Source: Hyphomonadaceae bacterium (GTDB lineage Bacteria > Pseudomonadota > Alphaproteobacteria > Caulobacterales > Hyphomonadaceae). Taken from it: DNA of 64,000 nt. Where the stretch lies: the NCBI GenBank assembly GCA_030697555.1, contig JAUYPV010000017.1, forward strand, positions 1 to 64,000, given 5' to 3'. The notes under the pieces were generated by a model. It worked only from the letters and a program-made list of their open reading frames with translations, searched no databases and was not told the DNA's origin. Below, in pieces: positions 35,047 to 44,565 of the stretch. The translations under genes were made by a program, and so were the position numbers. Numbering within the stretch: position 1 is the stretch's first letter; every line of letters starts with the position of its first letter.

Positions 35047-36150
35047 CTACTTCACTTTTATGTGCTGTCGGCACGTCATCAGCGGCTGGATGCGCTTGCC
35101 GAAATTCTCGACGCCGGAGACGAACTCGTCGAACGTCAGCAGCACCCCGGATGTGCCCGGCACCGACGCCACCTCGTCCAGCATGCGCGCCACGCTCTCA
35201 TAGCTCCCGACCAGCGTGCCCATGTTCAGGTTCACGGCGCTGGTCGGATCGGCGAGCTGTTGCGTGTTCGTTGTTGCACCTGCCTTGGCGTTCGGCGCAG
35301 CCTGATTGGCGAGCCATTTGGTGGCGTCCTTGTCCTCGCCCTGGCGGTAGAGTTGCCACTTCGCCATCGCCTTTTCGTCGGTCTCGTCGGCGATCACCAT
35401 CATCAGCAGGTAGGAGCCGACATTGCGCCCCGTCTTGGCCGCTGCCGCTTCCAGCCGCTTGTTCACGGGCGCAAACGCCGTCGGTGTATTCGTGCCCTTG
35501 CCGAGCGCAAATGCGTAGTCTGCATACTTCGCCGTGAACGCCAGGCCCTCATCCGAAGACCCAGCGCAGATCAGCTTCACGCCCTTGGCGTGCGGGCGCA
35601 CGAGACAGTCTTCCATCTGGAAATACTTGCCCTTGAAGTCCGAGCGGCCGGTGTCGAGCAGTTCACGCAGGATGGTCGCGTACTCGGCGAGATAAGTGTA
35701 GCGGTCGGTGTAGTGGTTATCGCCCGGCCACAGCCCCATCTGGTCGTACTCGGCCTTCTGCCAGCCGGTGATGAGATTGATGCCGAACCTTCCCGGCGCG
35801 ATCGAGTCGATCGTCGCCGCCATGCGCGCAACCATCGCGGGCGGGAACACCAATGTCGGCGCGGTAGCGAAGATCTTGATGCGGTTCGTCACCGCCGCGA
35901 GCCCCGCCATCAGCGTGAAGCTTTCGAGATTGTACTCCCAGAACTCCGATTTGCCGCCAAAGCCGCGCAGCTTGATCATCGAGAGCGCAAAATCGAAGCC
36001 GTACTTGTCGGCCGACTGCGTGATCGTCTTGTTGAGCTCGAAACTCGGCTTGTACTGCGGCGACGTCGTCGAGATCAGCCAGCCATTGTTGCCGATCGGA
36101 ATGAAGACGCCGACTTCCATCTGAGGAACTGGCATCTGGGGATCTGCCAT
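35047..36150 (-). CDS. rutA: Pyrimidine monooxygenase RutA
   Basis: A 367-residue flavin-dependent luciferase-like monooxygenase that opens the uracil ring to ureidoacrylate. The RutA-like regions [34 protein letters not shown] and [20 protein letters not shown] are present. The N-terminus [20 protein letters not shown] matches the family after a short extension. It is the last gene of the cluster, 4 bases after rutD. AAAGG precedes the ATG. It needs reduced FMN from a reductase (RutF), which is not in this window. It converges with the TonB receptor gene, 3 bases apart. Confidence 0.95.
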   Translation of the reverse strand: MADPQMPVPQMEVGVFIPIGNNGWLISTTSPQYKPSFELNKTITQSADKYGFDFALSMIKLRGFGGKSEFWEYNLESFTLMAGLAAVTNRIKIFATAPTLVFPPAMVARMAATIDSIAPGRFGINLITGWQKAEYDQMGLWPGDNHYTDRYTYLAEYATILRELLDTGRSDFKGKYFQMEDCLVRPHAKGVKLICAGSSDEGLAFTAKYADYAFALGKGTNTPTAFAPVNKRLEAAAAKTGRNVGSYLLMMVIADETDEKAMAKWQLYRQGEDKDATKWLANQAAPNAKAGATTNTQQLADPTSAVNLNMGTLVGSYESVARMLDEVASVPGTSGVLLTFDEFVSGVENFGKRIQPLMTCRQHIKVK

Positions 36151-36154
36151 GTGA

Positions 36155-36955
36155 TCAGCCTTTCCGCATGTCGCCGCCGAGGAAATCCAGCAGCGTCGAG
36201 TTGAAAACCTCGGGTTCCGTCACGCTCATGCCGTGGCCGCCCCAGGGCGTGATGTCGAGCGTGGCATTGGGCAGCCGCTCCGCCAAGCGTTTCGAGCAAG
36301 AGACCGGCACCAGCATGTCGTCCGCGGAAGCGCTGACGAGCACCGGCGCCGCTATTTTCGGCAGTTTGGCGTCGATGTTGAAGGCCAGCAGCGCCTCGAT
36401 CCGCGCCAGCATAACGTCGGTCGCCGGGAAGCCCTTCACCATGTGCTCTTCTTCGGCGTCGATACGCTCGGTGTTCTCCGAGATCCACGTCGCCGGATAG
36501 AGAAAGAGCGGCTGCGCCCGCACATAGGCGCGCTTGCCGGATTTCTTCAGCAGCGCCACGCGCGCCTCGAAGCAACGCGCGATATGCGGATCGGGCCTCG
36601 ACCAGCCATTCACCACCACCAGCTTGCCAACCCGCTTGGGCGACTTCAGCGCCAGAGCCAGTCCAGCCAGGCCGCCCGCAGCATGCCCGACAATATGTGC
36701 AACCTTCGTCTTGCTCGCATCCATCACCAGCCGGATGTCCGCCGCCATCGCCTCGACCGAATGCGGCTTGGTTAGCTTCCGCACGCTGCGCGCCGTGCCG
36801 CGATGATCGTAGAGCACCACTCGAAATCGCCTGGTGAGCGCTTCCAGTTGCGGCGCCCAGAACGCGGCCGAACCTCCGAGGCCAGCGGACAGCAGCACGG
36901 TCTCAGCCCCGTCGCCCACCACCTCGTAGTACAGGCCGTCCCCCGTGGTCGCCAT
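36155..36955 (-). CDS. rutD: RutD-type alpha/beta hydrolase (carbamate/aminoacrylate step)
   Basis: A 266-residue alpha/beta hydrolase. The nucleophile elbow reads GHAAGGLAG, with Ala in place of the usual Ser; E. coli RutD also has Ala there, which supports the assignment. Other RutD-like stretches are [34 protein letters not shown] and [20 protein letters not shown]. It promotes hydrolysis of a pathway intermediate in the cytoplasm. The ATG lies 3 bases after the rutC stop and its stop is 4 bases before the rutA ATG. Confidence 0.93.
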   Translation of the reverse strand: MATTGDGLYYEVVGDGAETVLLSAGLGGSAAFWAPQLEALTRRFRVVLYDHRGTARSVRKLTKPHSVEAMAADIRLVMDASKTKVAHIVGHAAGGLAGLALALKSPKRVGKLVVVNGWSRPDPHIARCFEARVALLKKSGKRAYVRAQPLFLYPATWISENTERIDAEEEHMVKGFPATDVMLARIEALLAFNIDAKLPKIAAPVLVSASADDMLVPVSCSKRLAERLPNATLDITPWGGHGMSVTEPEVFNSTLLDFLGGDMRKG

Positions 36956-36958
36956 CCT

Positions 36959-37348
36959 CTATTTCTTGCCGATGTGCGCGATTGAGCCGATCTCCACCAG
37001 CGCGTCCGGCCGCACGAGCCCGCAGACGATGCACCAGCGTGCGGGTTTGTCGCCCGGGAAGTATTCCGCATAGACCTTGTTCATCGCGGCGTAGTCGTCC
37101 CACGACTTCAGCATGATGTTGTTCATGGTGACGTCCGCCATCGTACCGCCCGCCGCCTCGATGACGGACTTGATGGTCTCGAGGATGTGCTTCGTTTGCG
37201 CAGCGGCATCGCCGGGGAACAGGATCTTGTTGTCCTTGTCGAACGCCAGCGTGCCCGAGACGTAGACGATCCCGTCGGCCATCGTACCGGGCGAGAACGG
37301 CGCGATCGGCGTATGCGTGCCGGGCGGAAGGATGACTTTCTTGGGCAT
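36959..37348 (-). CDS. rutC: RutC, RidA-family aminoacrylate deaminase
   Basis: A 129-residue RidA-like trimeric protein. The N-terminal [20 protein letters not shown], middle [11 protein letters not shown] and C-terminal [21 protein letters not shown] follow RutC closely. It deaminates aminoacrylate produced by pyrimidine breakdown. AGGAGC 5 bases before the ATG at 37348 decides the start over a longer form at 37402. It sits downstream of the EF-G-like gene with 69 bases between. Confidence 0.93.
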   Translation of the reverse strand: MPKKVILPPGTHTPIAPFSPGTMADGIVYVSGTLAFDKDNKILFPGDAAAQTKHILETIKSVIEAAGGTMADVTMNNIMLKSWDDYAAMNKVYAEYFPGDKPARWCIVCGLVRPDALVEIGSIAHIGKK

Positions 37349-37417
37349 GGGCGCTCCTGATCGATCTGCCGGCAGCTTGAGCCGACTTGCGTGCTGGCTC
37401 AACAGAAATCGAGAGGT

Positions 37418-38323
37418 CTAGCCTCTCAGCACAGCGGCAGATGTGAATGGCGCATCCCCGCCATCCATCGGAACTTCTTCAAGCCCGGCCAACTTCCAGC
37501 TATGGGTGGCAGCGTTCTGCGTCATCGATCCAAGATGAGCTTCGTACCCAATTGCGTTTGCCAGCGGGACGAAGCCGTAGATCGCGACGACGCCCGGGCT
37601 CAACTCCTTGGCGTTACTGACGCCCCGTCGCGATTTGAAATCGCCGATCACCGTGCCAACAAACGCTTCCGGCGTCGTGATGTTCACCTCGAGATAAGGC
37701 TCCAGCACCTTCATCGCTGTTCCAGCGGCCGCTTCGCGAAACGCGGCACGGGTCGCAATTTCAAAAGCCAGCTCGCTCGAATCCGTATCGTGCCATGCCC
37801 CATCCAGCAGGATTGCGCGGCAGGCCACGACCGGAAACCCTATCCGCGGACCGCTCCTGGTTACGCTTAGAAAACCCCGCTCCACACCTGGTGAGTATTG
37901 CGACGGCACAGCTTCCGGACTGGCCGAGTTGATAAATGTGTTGCTCATGCTCCGGGAATTGGGCTCGAAGCGCAGCTTCACGCGCGCGAACTGTTCGGTC
38001 ACGCCGTTCTGCTTCTTATGCGTGTTGTCGGCCTCGACCGGCGCCGCGAGTATCTCGCGATAAGCGACCAGCGGCGCGCCGACGTTCATCGCGACGCCAG
38101 CCCCGCGAAGCGCTTGCAAGGCGGCTTCGATCCCGCTCTCGCTCATGGCATCGAGCCGCACCTGTCCGCTCTCTTCGTCTATCGAGAAGGCATAACCCCG
38201 CTCTTTTGCGGCGATGCCCCGCAACACATCGGCAAGCTTGCTAGCGTGATCCTTCGATTTCGGCTCGATAGCCACACCGAGCGGCAGATAGTCTCGCGGA
38301 AATGGACGAAGGTTGAGCGGCAC
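37418..38323 (-). CDS. Free-standing EF-G domain III-V protein lacking the GTPase domain
   Basis: Encodes 301 residues that match the second half of elongation factor G. LGVAIEPKSKDHASKLADVL begins domain III; AFSIDEESGQ, NVGAPLVAYREI, NTHKKQNGVTEQFARVKLRF (domain IV), HDTDSSELAFEIATRAAFRE, VIGDFKSRRG and GSMTQNAATHSW (domain V) follow in order. The GMGELHL-type stretch is degenerate (AMSESGIEAALQAL). There is no G domain or domain II here or upstream in any frame. The only start that fits is GTG at 38323, 4 bases after the rutB stop. It is intact for 300 codons, so more likely a protein with a special role than a decayed fragment, but a pseudogene cannot be excluded. Confidence 0.75.
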   Translation of the reverse strand: MPLNLRPFPRDYLPLGVAIEPKSKDHASKLADVLRGIAAKERGYAFSIDEESGQVRLDAMSESGIEAALQALRGAGVAMNVGAPLVAYREILAAPVEADNTHKKQNGVTEQFARVKLRFEPNSRSMSNTFINSASPEAVPSQYSPGVERGFLSVTRSGPRIGFPVVACRAILLDGAWHDTDSSELAFEIATRAAFREAAAGTAMKVLEPYLEVNITTPEAFVGTVIGDFKSRRGVSNAKELSPGVVAIYGFVPLANAIGYEAHLGSMTQNAATHSWKLAGLEEVPMDGGDAPFTSAAVLRG

Positions 38324-38327
38324 AGCC

Positions 38328-39068
38328 CTAGCGCTGCTTTGCGTTGTCGATCTGCCCGAACGCGCCCTTGAAATCGGCGACGCTGGAGACCCAGCCGAAG
38401 AATGTCTCGATGTTGTAGATGGCGGCCTTCTGCACGAAATCAGGCCCGGCCTGATGCGTGGCGTCTTCAAGGACGACGCCGAAATACTCCAGGAAGAAAC
38501 CGTCGCGCAGAGTCGACTCGACGCACACATTCGTGGCGATGCCGGTGAACACCAGGTGCCGGATACTTCTCGCGCGAAGCACACTGTCGAGCTGCGAGTT
38601 GAAGAACCCGGAATACCGCGTCTTGTGCAGCACGATGTCGCCCGGCTGCGGCTTCAGCTCGTCGACCAGCTCATAGTCCCATTGCCCCCGCGCCAGCAGC
38701 TTGCCCTGCAGTTCGGGCCGCTTGCGCATCGTCTTGAGCGCGTTCGACTTGTGGAAGTTGGGCGAACCCGGCCCGCCGGCCTCGACATAGTCGCAGTCCC
38801 AGCCGTTCTGGAAATAGATCACCGTCATGCCGGCCGCCCGCGCCGCTTCCACCACCGCCCTGGTGTTGGCGATCACCTTCACCGCGCCGGAAATGTCGAA
38901 GCCGGCAAGATCGAGATAGCCGCCCTTCGAGGCGTAGGCGTTCTGCATGTCGATGACGATCACCGCCGTCTTCGAGGCGGGCACGGCAATAGGCTCCGGC
39001 CGTGCAGGCAGCATCACCGCATCGGTCTCGCCAAAGGACCCGGGCGCAATTGAATCGGCTGGCGGCAT
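38328..39068 (-). CDS. rutB: Ureidoacrylate amidohydrolase RutB
   Basis: A 246-residue isochorismatase-fold hydrolase that releases carbamate from ureidoacrylate. The catalytic triad positions are visible: Asp in [16 protein letters not shown], Lys in [13 protein letters not shown] and Cys in [30 protein letters not shown] and [11 protein letters not shown] are RutB-like. The ATG at 39068 has GGAG 5 bases upstream and is preferred over upstream candidates. It is the first gene of the minus-strand rut transcript and diverges from rutE across 81 bases, which must contain the promoters of both. Confidence 0.94.
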   Translation of the reverse strand: MPPADSIAPGSFGETDAVMLPARPEPIAVPASKTAVIVIDMQNAYASKGGYLDLAGFDISGAVKVIANTRAVVEAARAAGMTVIYFQNGWDCDYVEAGGPGSPNFHKSNALKTMRKRPELQGKLLARGQWDYELVDELKPQPGDIVLHKTRYSGFFNSQLDSVLRARSIRHLVFTGIATNVCVESTLRDGFFLEYFGVVLEDATHQAGPDFVQKAAIYNIETFFGWVSSVADFKGAFGQIDNAKQR

Positions 39069-39149
39069 CAAGGCTCCGTCTTGTGTCGCGCGCAGCATGG
39101 CATAGCCTCGCCCGGCGCCAACAGCTTTCCTTGGGTAAACAGGCCTCCG

Positions 39150-39764
39150 ATGACCGAACGCACAACCGCTGGCTCCCGGGCGGCCCTGCCAGGCCACTCG
39201 CTCGACCAGCTTTTTCGCACAGCCCGCACCTACAATGCGTTCGAGCCGGAGCGGATCGCGCAAGCGCTGATCCAGGAGATCTACGAGCTGGCGAAATGGG
39301 GGCCGACGGCCAGCAACTGCAATCCCGGCCGCTTCGTGTTCCTCGCCAGCCCGGAAGCCAAGGCGCGGCTGGCGCCGCACATGTCGAGCGCCAACCGGCC
39401 CAAGACGCTGGTTGCGCCTATCAACGTCATCATGGCCTACGATCTCGACTTCGCGGAGAAAGTGCCTTTCCTGTTCCCGCACAAGCCCGAAGCTGCCGCG
39501 TGGTTCGCCAAGCCGGAAGTTGCAATGGAAACGGCGTTCAGGAACGGATCGCTACAGGCAGCCTACCTGATGATGGCGGCGCGCTCGCTCGGCCTCGATT
39601 GCGGGCCGATGTCGGGCTTCAAGGAAGCGGGCGTCAACGATGAGTTCTTCAAAGGCACTGGCTGGCGCGCCAATTTCATCTGCAACATCGGCTATGGGAC
39701 GAACGAAAATCTCTTCCCACGCCTGCCGCGCCTGCCGTTCGAGGTTGCCTGCCAGGTCCTCTGA
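39150..39764 (+). CDS. rutE: RutE, nitroreductase-fold malonic semialdehyde reductase
   Basis: A 204-residue FMN-binding nitroreductase-family protein. RutE features are [40 protein letters not shown] and [15 protein letters not shown]. It reduces malonic semialdehyde to 3-hydroxypropionate, the exit step of the Rut route. It is transcribed opposite to rutB. Its TGA stop abuts the matB stop inside the palindrome TGATCA (39762-39767), so the two convergent genes touch with no gap. Confidence 0.92.
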   Translation: MTERTTAGSRAALPGHSLDQLFRTARTYNAFEPERIAQALIQEIYELAKWGPTASNCNPGRFVFLASPEAKARLAPHMSSANRPKTLVAPINVIMAYDLDFAEKVPFLFPHKPEAAAWFAKPEVAMETAFRNGSLQAAYLMMAARSLGLDCGPMSGFKEAGVNDEFFKGTGWRANFICNIGYGTNENLFPRLPRLPFEVACQVL

Positions 39765-41183
39765 TCAGGACTTGAAGAGATCGGCATAGGTCTGGCGCAG
39801 CACATTCTTCTGCACCTTGCCCATGGTGTTGCGCGGCAGGTCGGCGACGAAGATCACGCGCTTGGGCGCCTTGTAGGCGGCAAGCTGCTTGCGCGCTTCT
39901 GCGATGATATCGGCCTCGACGCCCTTGCCCGTGCACACGGCGGCGACGCCTTCGCCGAAATCCGCGTGCGGCAGGCCGATCACGGCGCTTTCCGTGATGC
40001 CCGGAAGTTCGTCGAGCACCAGCTCCACTTCCTTCGGATAGACGTTGTAGCCGCCGGAGATGATCAGGTCCTTCGCCCGGCCCGATATCCAGACGCGCCC
40101 ATCCGGATCTTTCCTGCCCACATCGCCGGTGATGAAGAAGCCGTCCCTGGTGAACTCCTCCTTCGTCTTCTCCGGCATGTGCCAGTAGGCGGAGAACACG
40201 CTGGGCCCCCGTATCTCGATGACGCCGTTCGCCGAAGGCTCACCCTCGCCGCCGCCGATACGCAGCTCGACGCCCGGCAGTGGGAAACCGACGCTTCCCG
40301 CAATGCGATCGCCATTCAGCGGATTGGTTGTGATGATCACCGCCTCACTCATGCCGTAGCGTTCGAGGATGCGCTGGCCGGATCGCTCCTCGAACTCGGC
40401 GAAGGTCGACGGCAGCAAGGGCGCGGAACCGGAAATGAACAGCCGCACATTGGGCGCGCTTGCCTTGGTGAAGTTCGGATTGGCCAGCAGGCGCGTATAG
40501 AATGTCGGGACGCCCATCATCACCGTTGCCCGCTTCAGCCCGCCCAGAACCTCGGCATCCGTGAACTTCGGCAACCAGATCATCGGCCCGCCCGAAAGCA
40601 TCGAACAATGCAGCGCCACGAACAGGCCATGGACATGGAACACCGGCAAGGCGTGCAGCAGCACGTCCTTCTCCGAGAAGCCCCACGCCGCATGCAGCGC
40701 CCGCGCATTCTCGGCGAGGTTACCATGGCTCAGCATCGCGCCTTTCGACCTGCCGGTCGTGCCGCTGGTATATATAAGAGAGGCTAGATCGGCCTTCGCG
40801 CGGGCCACGGCTTGTTTCAGTGGCGCGTGCCTGGCGGCGTCGCGCACGAAGCCCGGAGGATCGGTGACGAACACTTTTGGTTCGGCGTCGCCTATAAAAT
40901 AGTCAATCTCGGTACGTGTATAGGCGGCGTTCAGGGGCACAAACACGGCGCCCGCCATCAGCACGCCGAGATAGACCATGATCACCTCGGCGGATTTCTC
41001 CGCCTGTAGCGCCACGCGATCTCCCGGCTCGACGCCTTCCGCCATCAGCCGCGCCGCAACGCGTCCGGCATTCTCCTCCAGCACGCTGTAGCTGATCTCC
41101 GAGCCGTCGCTCAGGATGAAGCACGGTCGCGCACGGTCCTTCGGAAACCGGCTCGCCAGCAGCTCGTAGAGATTGTCCGACAT
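39765..41183 (-). CDS. matB: Malonyl-CoA synthetase (MatB-type)
   Basis: A 472-residue acyl-CoA synthetase of the ANL superfamily. The ATP motif is IYTSGTTGRSKGAMLSH, and MatB-like stretches are HALPVFHVHGLFVA, VPTFYTRLLANP, RLFISGSAPLL, ITGDVGRKDP, GGYNVYPKEVE and PRNTMGKVQKNVLR with the catalytic Lys. It is somewhat shorter than the ~500-residue relatives because of a deletion near residues 115-130. It would activate malonate to malonyl-CoA. Beside the rut cluster it could capture carbon from malonic semialdehyde after oxidation, an inference from context. Confidence 0.88.
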   Translation of the reverse strand: MSDNLYELLASRFPKDRARPCFILSDGSEISYSVLEENAGRVAARLMAEGVEPGDRVALQAEKSAEVIMVYLGVLMAGAVFVPLNAAYTRTEIDYFIGDAEPKVFVTDPPGFVRDAARHAPLKQAVARAKADLASLIYTSGTTGRSKGAMLSHGNLAENARALHAAWGFSEKDVLLHALPVFHVHGLFVALHCSMLSGGPMIWLPKFTDAEVLGGLKRATVMMGVPTFYTRLLANPNFTKASAPNVRLFISGSAPLLPSTFAEFEERSGQRILERYGMSEAVIITTNPLNGDRIAGSVGFPLPGVELRIGGGEGEPSANGVIEIRGPSVFSAYWHMPEKTKEEFTRDGFFITGDVGRKDPDGRVWISGRAKDLIISGGYNVYPKEVELVLDELPGITESAVIGLPHADFGEGVAAVCTGKGVEADIIAEARKQLAAYKAPKRVIFVADLPRNTMGKVQKNVLRQTYADLFKS

Positions 41184-41236
41184 CCGCGCCTCGCTTGAGG
41201 CCGCGACACTAGCGGCCCCAAGGAGGCATTCAACCT

Positions 41237-42712
41237 CTATGGCGTCGCGATCTTCGGCGGCGCGAAGGTAATCGTCGCCGGCGTGGGCTCGCCCTTGAAG
41301 AACGCGACAACCGCGTCAGCCACTCGTTTGTCCGCCTCGTAGATGTTGTGGCCGCCATTTTCCACGATCAGCCGGCGCTTGTTGGAAAAACCCTTGATTT
41401 CCTCCGCCGCCTCGTCGGGATAGGTGCGCCCGTCCAGCGTCGCGGAAATGAACAAGGCGGGAATGTCGGACTTGAACGCCGCCCGGAATTCATCGCCCAG
41501 GTCGATCTGGTCGCGAATGCCCAGAAGTTGCGGCATCGGGAAGTTGAGCGTGTCGCCCAGCAGCGAGGTCTCCGCCTCTTTTTGCGTCAGCGCCAGCCGC
41601 GCCTTGGTCGCTCCTGAAGCCAGGTCCATCGCGGCGGACATGCCGGTGAAGCCGGTGAGCTGCTGGCGGAAATTGTAGATACGCTGCGCCACCACGTCGT
41701 ATTTGCCGTTGTCGACCGCTAGATAGAGCAACGGGATCTGCGTGAAGCCCGGCGGATCGGCGATCGAGCCCGAGACCAGCATCTGCGCCGCGAAGCCATC
41801 GAACGTGATGGTCACCGGCGCGCTCGCGCCCTGCGGCGTGAACGTGACGGTGGCCGGATTCGCGTTCAGCTTGGCATGCACGCGCCGCATCATGCCGGCG
41901 AGGTCGGGATAGACCGCTTTGGCCTTGGGGTCCGCGTCGATGATTTCCTGCACATGCGCGAACAGTTTGTCGGTGAGCGCCGGCCGCTTGACCGTCTGGT
42001 CCAAGCCTTCGATGCCGGACAGAACGGCCTTGCTGATCGATTTCGGATAGTACTTCATCATCGCAAGGCCGAGGTGCGAACCATAGCTGATCCCCCACAG
42101 CCGGATCTGCTTCACGCCCAGCGCGCGGCGCAGATCCTCGATGTCATGCACGTTCTCCATTGTCGTATAGCCGTCGATGTCGACGCCCTGGGCTTCCCAC
42201 CAGTCGAAGCACTTCGCGATGCCGTTGCGGTAGAACGGCACGATGGTCGTGCGCGTCAGCGGAGTGTCCGCGCCGAAGGCCGGCTCGGCCCGGCAGAACG
42301 GCATGGTGCTCGACATGCCGGTGCCGCGCTGGTCGAACGCGATCACATCGCCCTGTTCGCGCAACGCCATGAACAGCGGGAAACGCGGTCCCTGCGCCGT
42401 CCCCGTTCCGGTGCCACCCGGCCCGCCTGCCAGATAGATGATCGGATCGCCTGGCGTCGCCGAGGTCGACGAGAAGCGCACGAAGCTGATCTTGATCTTG
42501 CGCGACTTCGGGTCCTTGCGGTTCTCGGGAACCTCGAACGTGCCCTTTTGCGCCTCGACCTTCGTGCCGTTGCCGGCCGTGAATGTGTAGGGCTCGACCG
42601 TGAGTACGGGCGCGGGCGCCGCCGCTTCGGCGACAGGCTTGGGCGGCCCGCTCGAACACCCGGCGATCGCCAGGAGGGCAAGGGCGGATACGGCGGACAA
42701 TGTTCTAAGCAT
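41237..42712 (-). CDS. Lipoprotein alpha/beta hydrolase of the proline iminopeptidase/TAP-like (S33) group
   Basis: A 491-residue exported hydrolase. The lipobox is IAGC (Cys19). The oxyanion loop YLAGGPGGTG (about 93-102), VIAFDQRGTGMSS and nucleophile Ser209 in LWGISYGSHLGL are typical of S33 peptidases; the Asp (SATLDGRTYP) and His (ENGGHNIYEA) follow. It probably removes N-terminal residues from peptides in the periplasm. The gene is divergent from the LytS-type kinase across 140 bases that contain a LytTR-like repeat, so the two-component system may control it. Confidence 0.88.
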   Translation of the reverse strand: MLRTLSAVSALALLAIAGCSSGPPKPVAEAAAPAPVLTVEPYTFTAGNGTKVEAQKGTFEVPENRKDPKSRKIKISFVRFSSTSATPGDPIIYLAGGPGGTGTGTAQGPRFPLFMALREQGDVIAFDQRGTGMSSTMPFCRAEPAFGADTPLTRTTIVPFYRNGIAKCFDWWEAQGVDIDGYTTMENVHDIEDLRRALGVKQIRLWGISYGSHLGLAMMKYYPKSISKAVLSGIEGLDQTVKRPALTDKLFAHVQEIIDADPKAKAVYPDLAGMMRRVHAKLNANPATVTFTPQGASAPVTITFDGFAAQMLVSGSIADPPGFTQIPLLYLAVDNGKYDVVAQRIYNFRQQLTGFTGMSAAMDLASGATKARLALTQKEAETSLLGDTLNFPMPQLLGIRDQIDLGDEFRAAFKSDIPALFISATLDGRTYPDEAAEEIKGFSNKRRLIVENGGHNIYEADKRVADAVVAFFKGEPTPATITFAPPKIATP

Positions 42713-42784
42713 CGCGGATTCCCAGACAGCAGTCGACGACCCGGGCCAGACAACCCTGTTCGGCCGGGATTTGCGCGCCTTCCT

Positions 42785-42816
42785 CGGCGAACGGCCCGAA
42801 ATTTCCGGCGAACGGC
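42785..42816. promoter_or_regulatory. Candidate LytTR-regulator binding site (two direct repeats, 21-bp period)
   Basis: CGGCGAACGGC occurs at 42785-42795 and again at 42806-42816, exactly 21 bp apart. On the minus strand each half reads GCCGTTCGCCG, carrying the GTT core of LytTR/AgrA-type 9-bp sites, which are also spaced by two helical turns. The site is in the divergent region between the S33 hydrolase and the sensor kinase whose partner is a LytTR regulator. Confidence 0.5.
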
Positions 42817-42852
42817 GCCGCGCCCGGCCTCGATCTCGGCTAGACTGCGCAC

Positions 42853-44565
42853 ATGACCCTGCGCGTGGCGCTCTTCCTGCTGGCCTTCCTGATTGCGCCT
42901 GCGGCCTTTGCGCAGCGCGAGCCGGTTACGTCCAACGCCGTCCGGGAAGTCTGCGATAGCCGCGGCGACAGCGAAGACCCCTCCGACATGAACGTCGCGA
43001 CCTGCCGGCCCTTTGGCCATTTCGCAGAAGTCGACAGTCAGCGCCGCGTCATATGGGTGCGCGGAACCATCGTCGTGAACGACGCCTACAAAGGCGACGT
43101 CCCGCTCGCCTACTACACCGGCGCGCTCGCGGCGCGGGACATCTGGTGGAATGGCGAACGCATCGGCCGCGTCGGCCAGCCCGGCGCCTCACCGGAAAAG
43201 GAGATCGTCGGCAATCTCGATGCGGTCACGTGGATTCCGCCGCACCTGATCCGCAAGGGCGAGAACGCCGTCGCCATCCGCTATTCCACCCAGCACCTGC
43301 CGCTCAGGATCGCCACGCCTATCCACTACGCCTATGTGGCGCCGATGGGCGTCATCGAGCGCCTGCTGTTCCTCGACTATGCCCCGGGTCTTGCCGCCAG
43401 CGGTGCTCTCGTTGCCGCCGCGATCTTCTTCGGCTTCGCCTTCGTCACCAACCGCAAGGTCATCGCACCGCTGTTCATCTCGATGATGGCGCTGTTTGCC
43501 GTCGGCCAGCTCTGGCTCGAATCCCTGCGCGGTTTCATGGACTTCCTCTATCCCGACCAGATCTGGCGCCTCTCCGCCATCGCCTTCCTCGCCATGGCCT
43601 TCGCCCTGTCGATGACGGCCTACGTCGCCCATCGCTTCACGCCAAAGCGCTGGCGCCTGCACGTCGCCATCGCGGCGGCGCTCGGGGTCGCCCTCGGCGC
43701 AGTCTTCCCTGGCTTCGACGGCATGACGCTGGGTTTCATCATGGGGCCCTCGATCGTCTCGCTTGCCGCCGCCCTGCAGGGCGCATTCGCAAGACGTTCC
43801 GGCGCGATCATCACGTCTGTCGCGCTCGCTGTTTTCCTGGTACTTCAGCTTGTCGAGAACGCCGGCTTTCTTAACCGCACCTTCTATCTCGCGGTCAGCA
43901 TGCTGGCGCTTGTGTTGTTCATCGACCAGGTCCGCGAACTCCACCGCGCCCGCGCCGCCATCGAGCAAGCCAGCCGCAGGGCCGCACTGCTGGAACTCGA
44001 ACTCCTGCGCCGCCGCATCGCGCCGCACTTCCTGATGAACACGCTCAACGCGTTGGCCGAATGGGTGGAGTCCGATCCCAAGACTGGCGTAAAAATGATT
44101 GAGGCGCTCGCCGGCGAATTTCGATTGCTCTCCCAGGTCAGCGACCGTCCGCTCATCCCGCTGGCCGACGAGATTGCGCTCTGCCGCCGCCATCTCGAAG
44201 TCATGTCCTATCGCGTCGGCCGCGCCTTCACGCTGCGCGCCGAGAATGTCGACGAAGCAACTGAAATCCCGCCTGGCGTCCTGCACACGCTTGTCGAGAA
44301 CGCCTTCACCCATGGCCGCTTCTCGGGCGGCGAGGAATTCGTCCTGACGCAATCGCGGGACGACACCGCGGATCGGCTCACGCTGCTTGCTCCTCCCGCG
44401 GAGCCCGCGCCGCCGCCAAAGACATCCAGCGGACAAGGTCTCGCTTATGTGCGCGGCCGGCTCGAAGCCGCCTTCGGGGCCGGCGCACGACTCGCAGGCG
44501 GCCCCACGCCAAAAGGCTGGCTCAGCGAACTCATCCTTCCCCGGCCAAGGCCGCGACCGGCATGA
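42853..44565 (+). CDS. LytS/YehU-type sensor histidine kinase with extracellular and multi-TM sensor
   Basis: Encodes 570 residues. A signal peptide (1-20, ending AAFAQ) precedes an extracytoplasmic beta-rich domain to about residue 175 and then about seven membrane helices (175-360), a 7TMR-DISM-like layout. The kinase core starts RRRIAPHFLMNTLNALAEW, with phospho-acceptor His392, followed by the N-box VENAFTHGRF and the glycine motif SGQGLAYVRGRLEAAFG, typical of the His_kinase family that pairs with LytTR regulators. The ligand is unknown; the outer domain looks carbohydrate- or galactose-binding-like. The ATG at 42853 begins the signal peptide. It overlaps the regulator by ATGA. Confidence 0.9.
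   Translation: MTLRVALFLLAFLIAPAAFAQREPVTSNAVREVCDSRGDSEDPSDMNVATCRPFGHFAEVDSQRRVIWVRGTIVVNDAYKGDVPLAYYTGALAARDIWWNGERIGRVGQPGASPEKEIVGNLDAVTWIPPHLIRKGENAVAIRYSTQHLPLRIATPIHYAYVAPMGVIERLLFLDYAPGLAASGALVAAAIFFGFAFVTNRKVIAPLFISMMALFAVGQLWLESLRGFMDFLYPDQIWRLSAIAFLAMAFALSMTAYVAHRFTPKRWRLHVAIAAALGVALGAVFPGFDGMTLGFIMGPSIVSLAAALQGAFARRSGAIITSVALAVFLVLQLVENAGFLNRTFYLAVSMLALVLFIDQVRELHRARAAIEQASRRAALLELELLRRRIAPHFLMNTLNALAEWVESDPKTGVKMIEALAGEFRLLSQVSDRPLIPLADEIALCRRHLEVMSYRVGRAFTLRAENVDEATEIPPGVLHTLVENAFTHGRFSGGEEFVLTQSRDDTADRLTLLAPPAEPAPPPKTSSGQGLAYVRGRLEAAFGAGARLAGGPTPKGWLSELILPRPRPRPA

Noticed and set aside
37418-38584. The longer 388-codon version of the EF-G-like gene
   Set aside because: Its first ~87 codons run opposite no conserved sequence, overlap rutB in another frame and are Ser/Arg-rich; the EF-G likeness begins only after the GTG at 38323.
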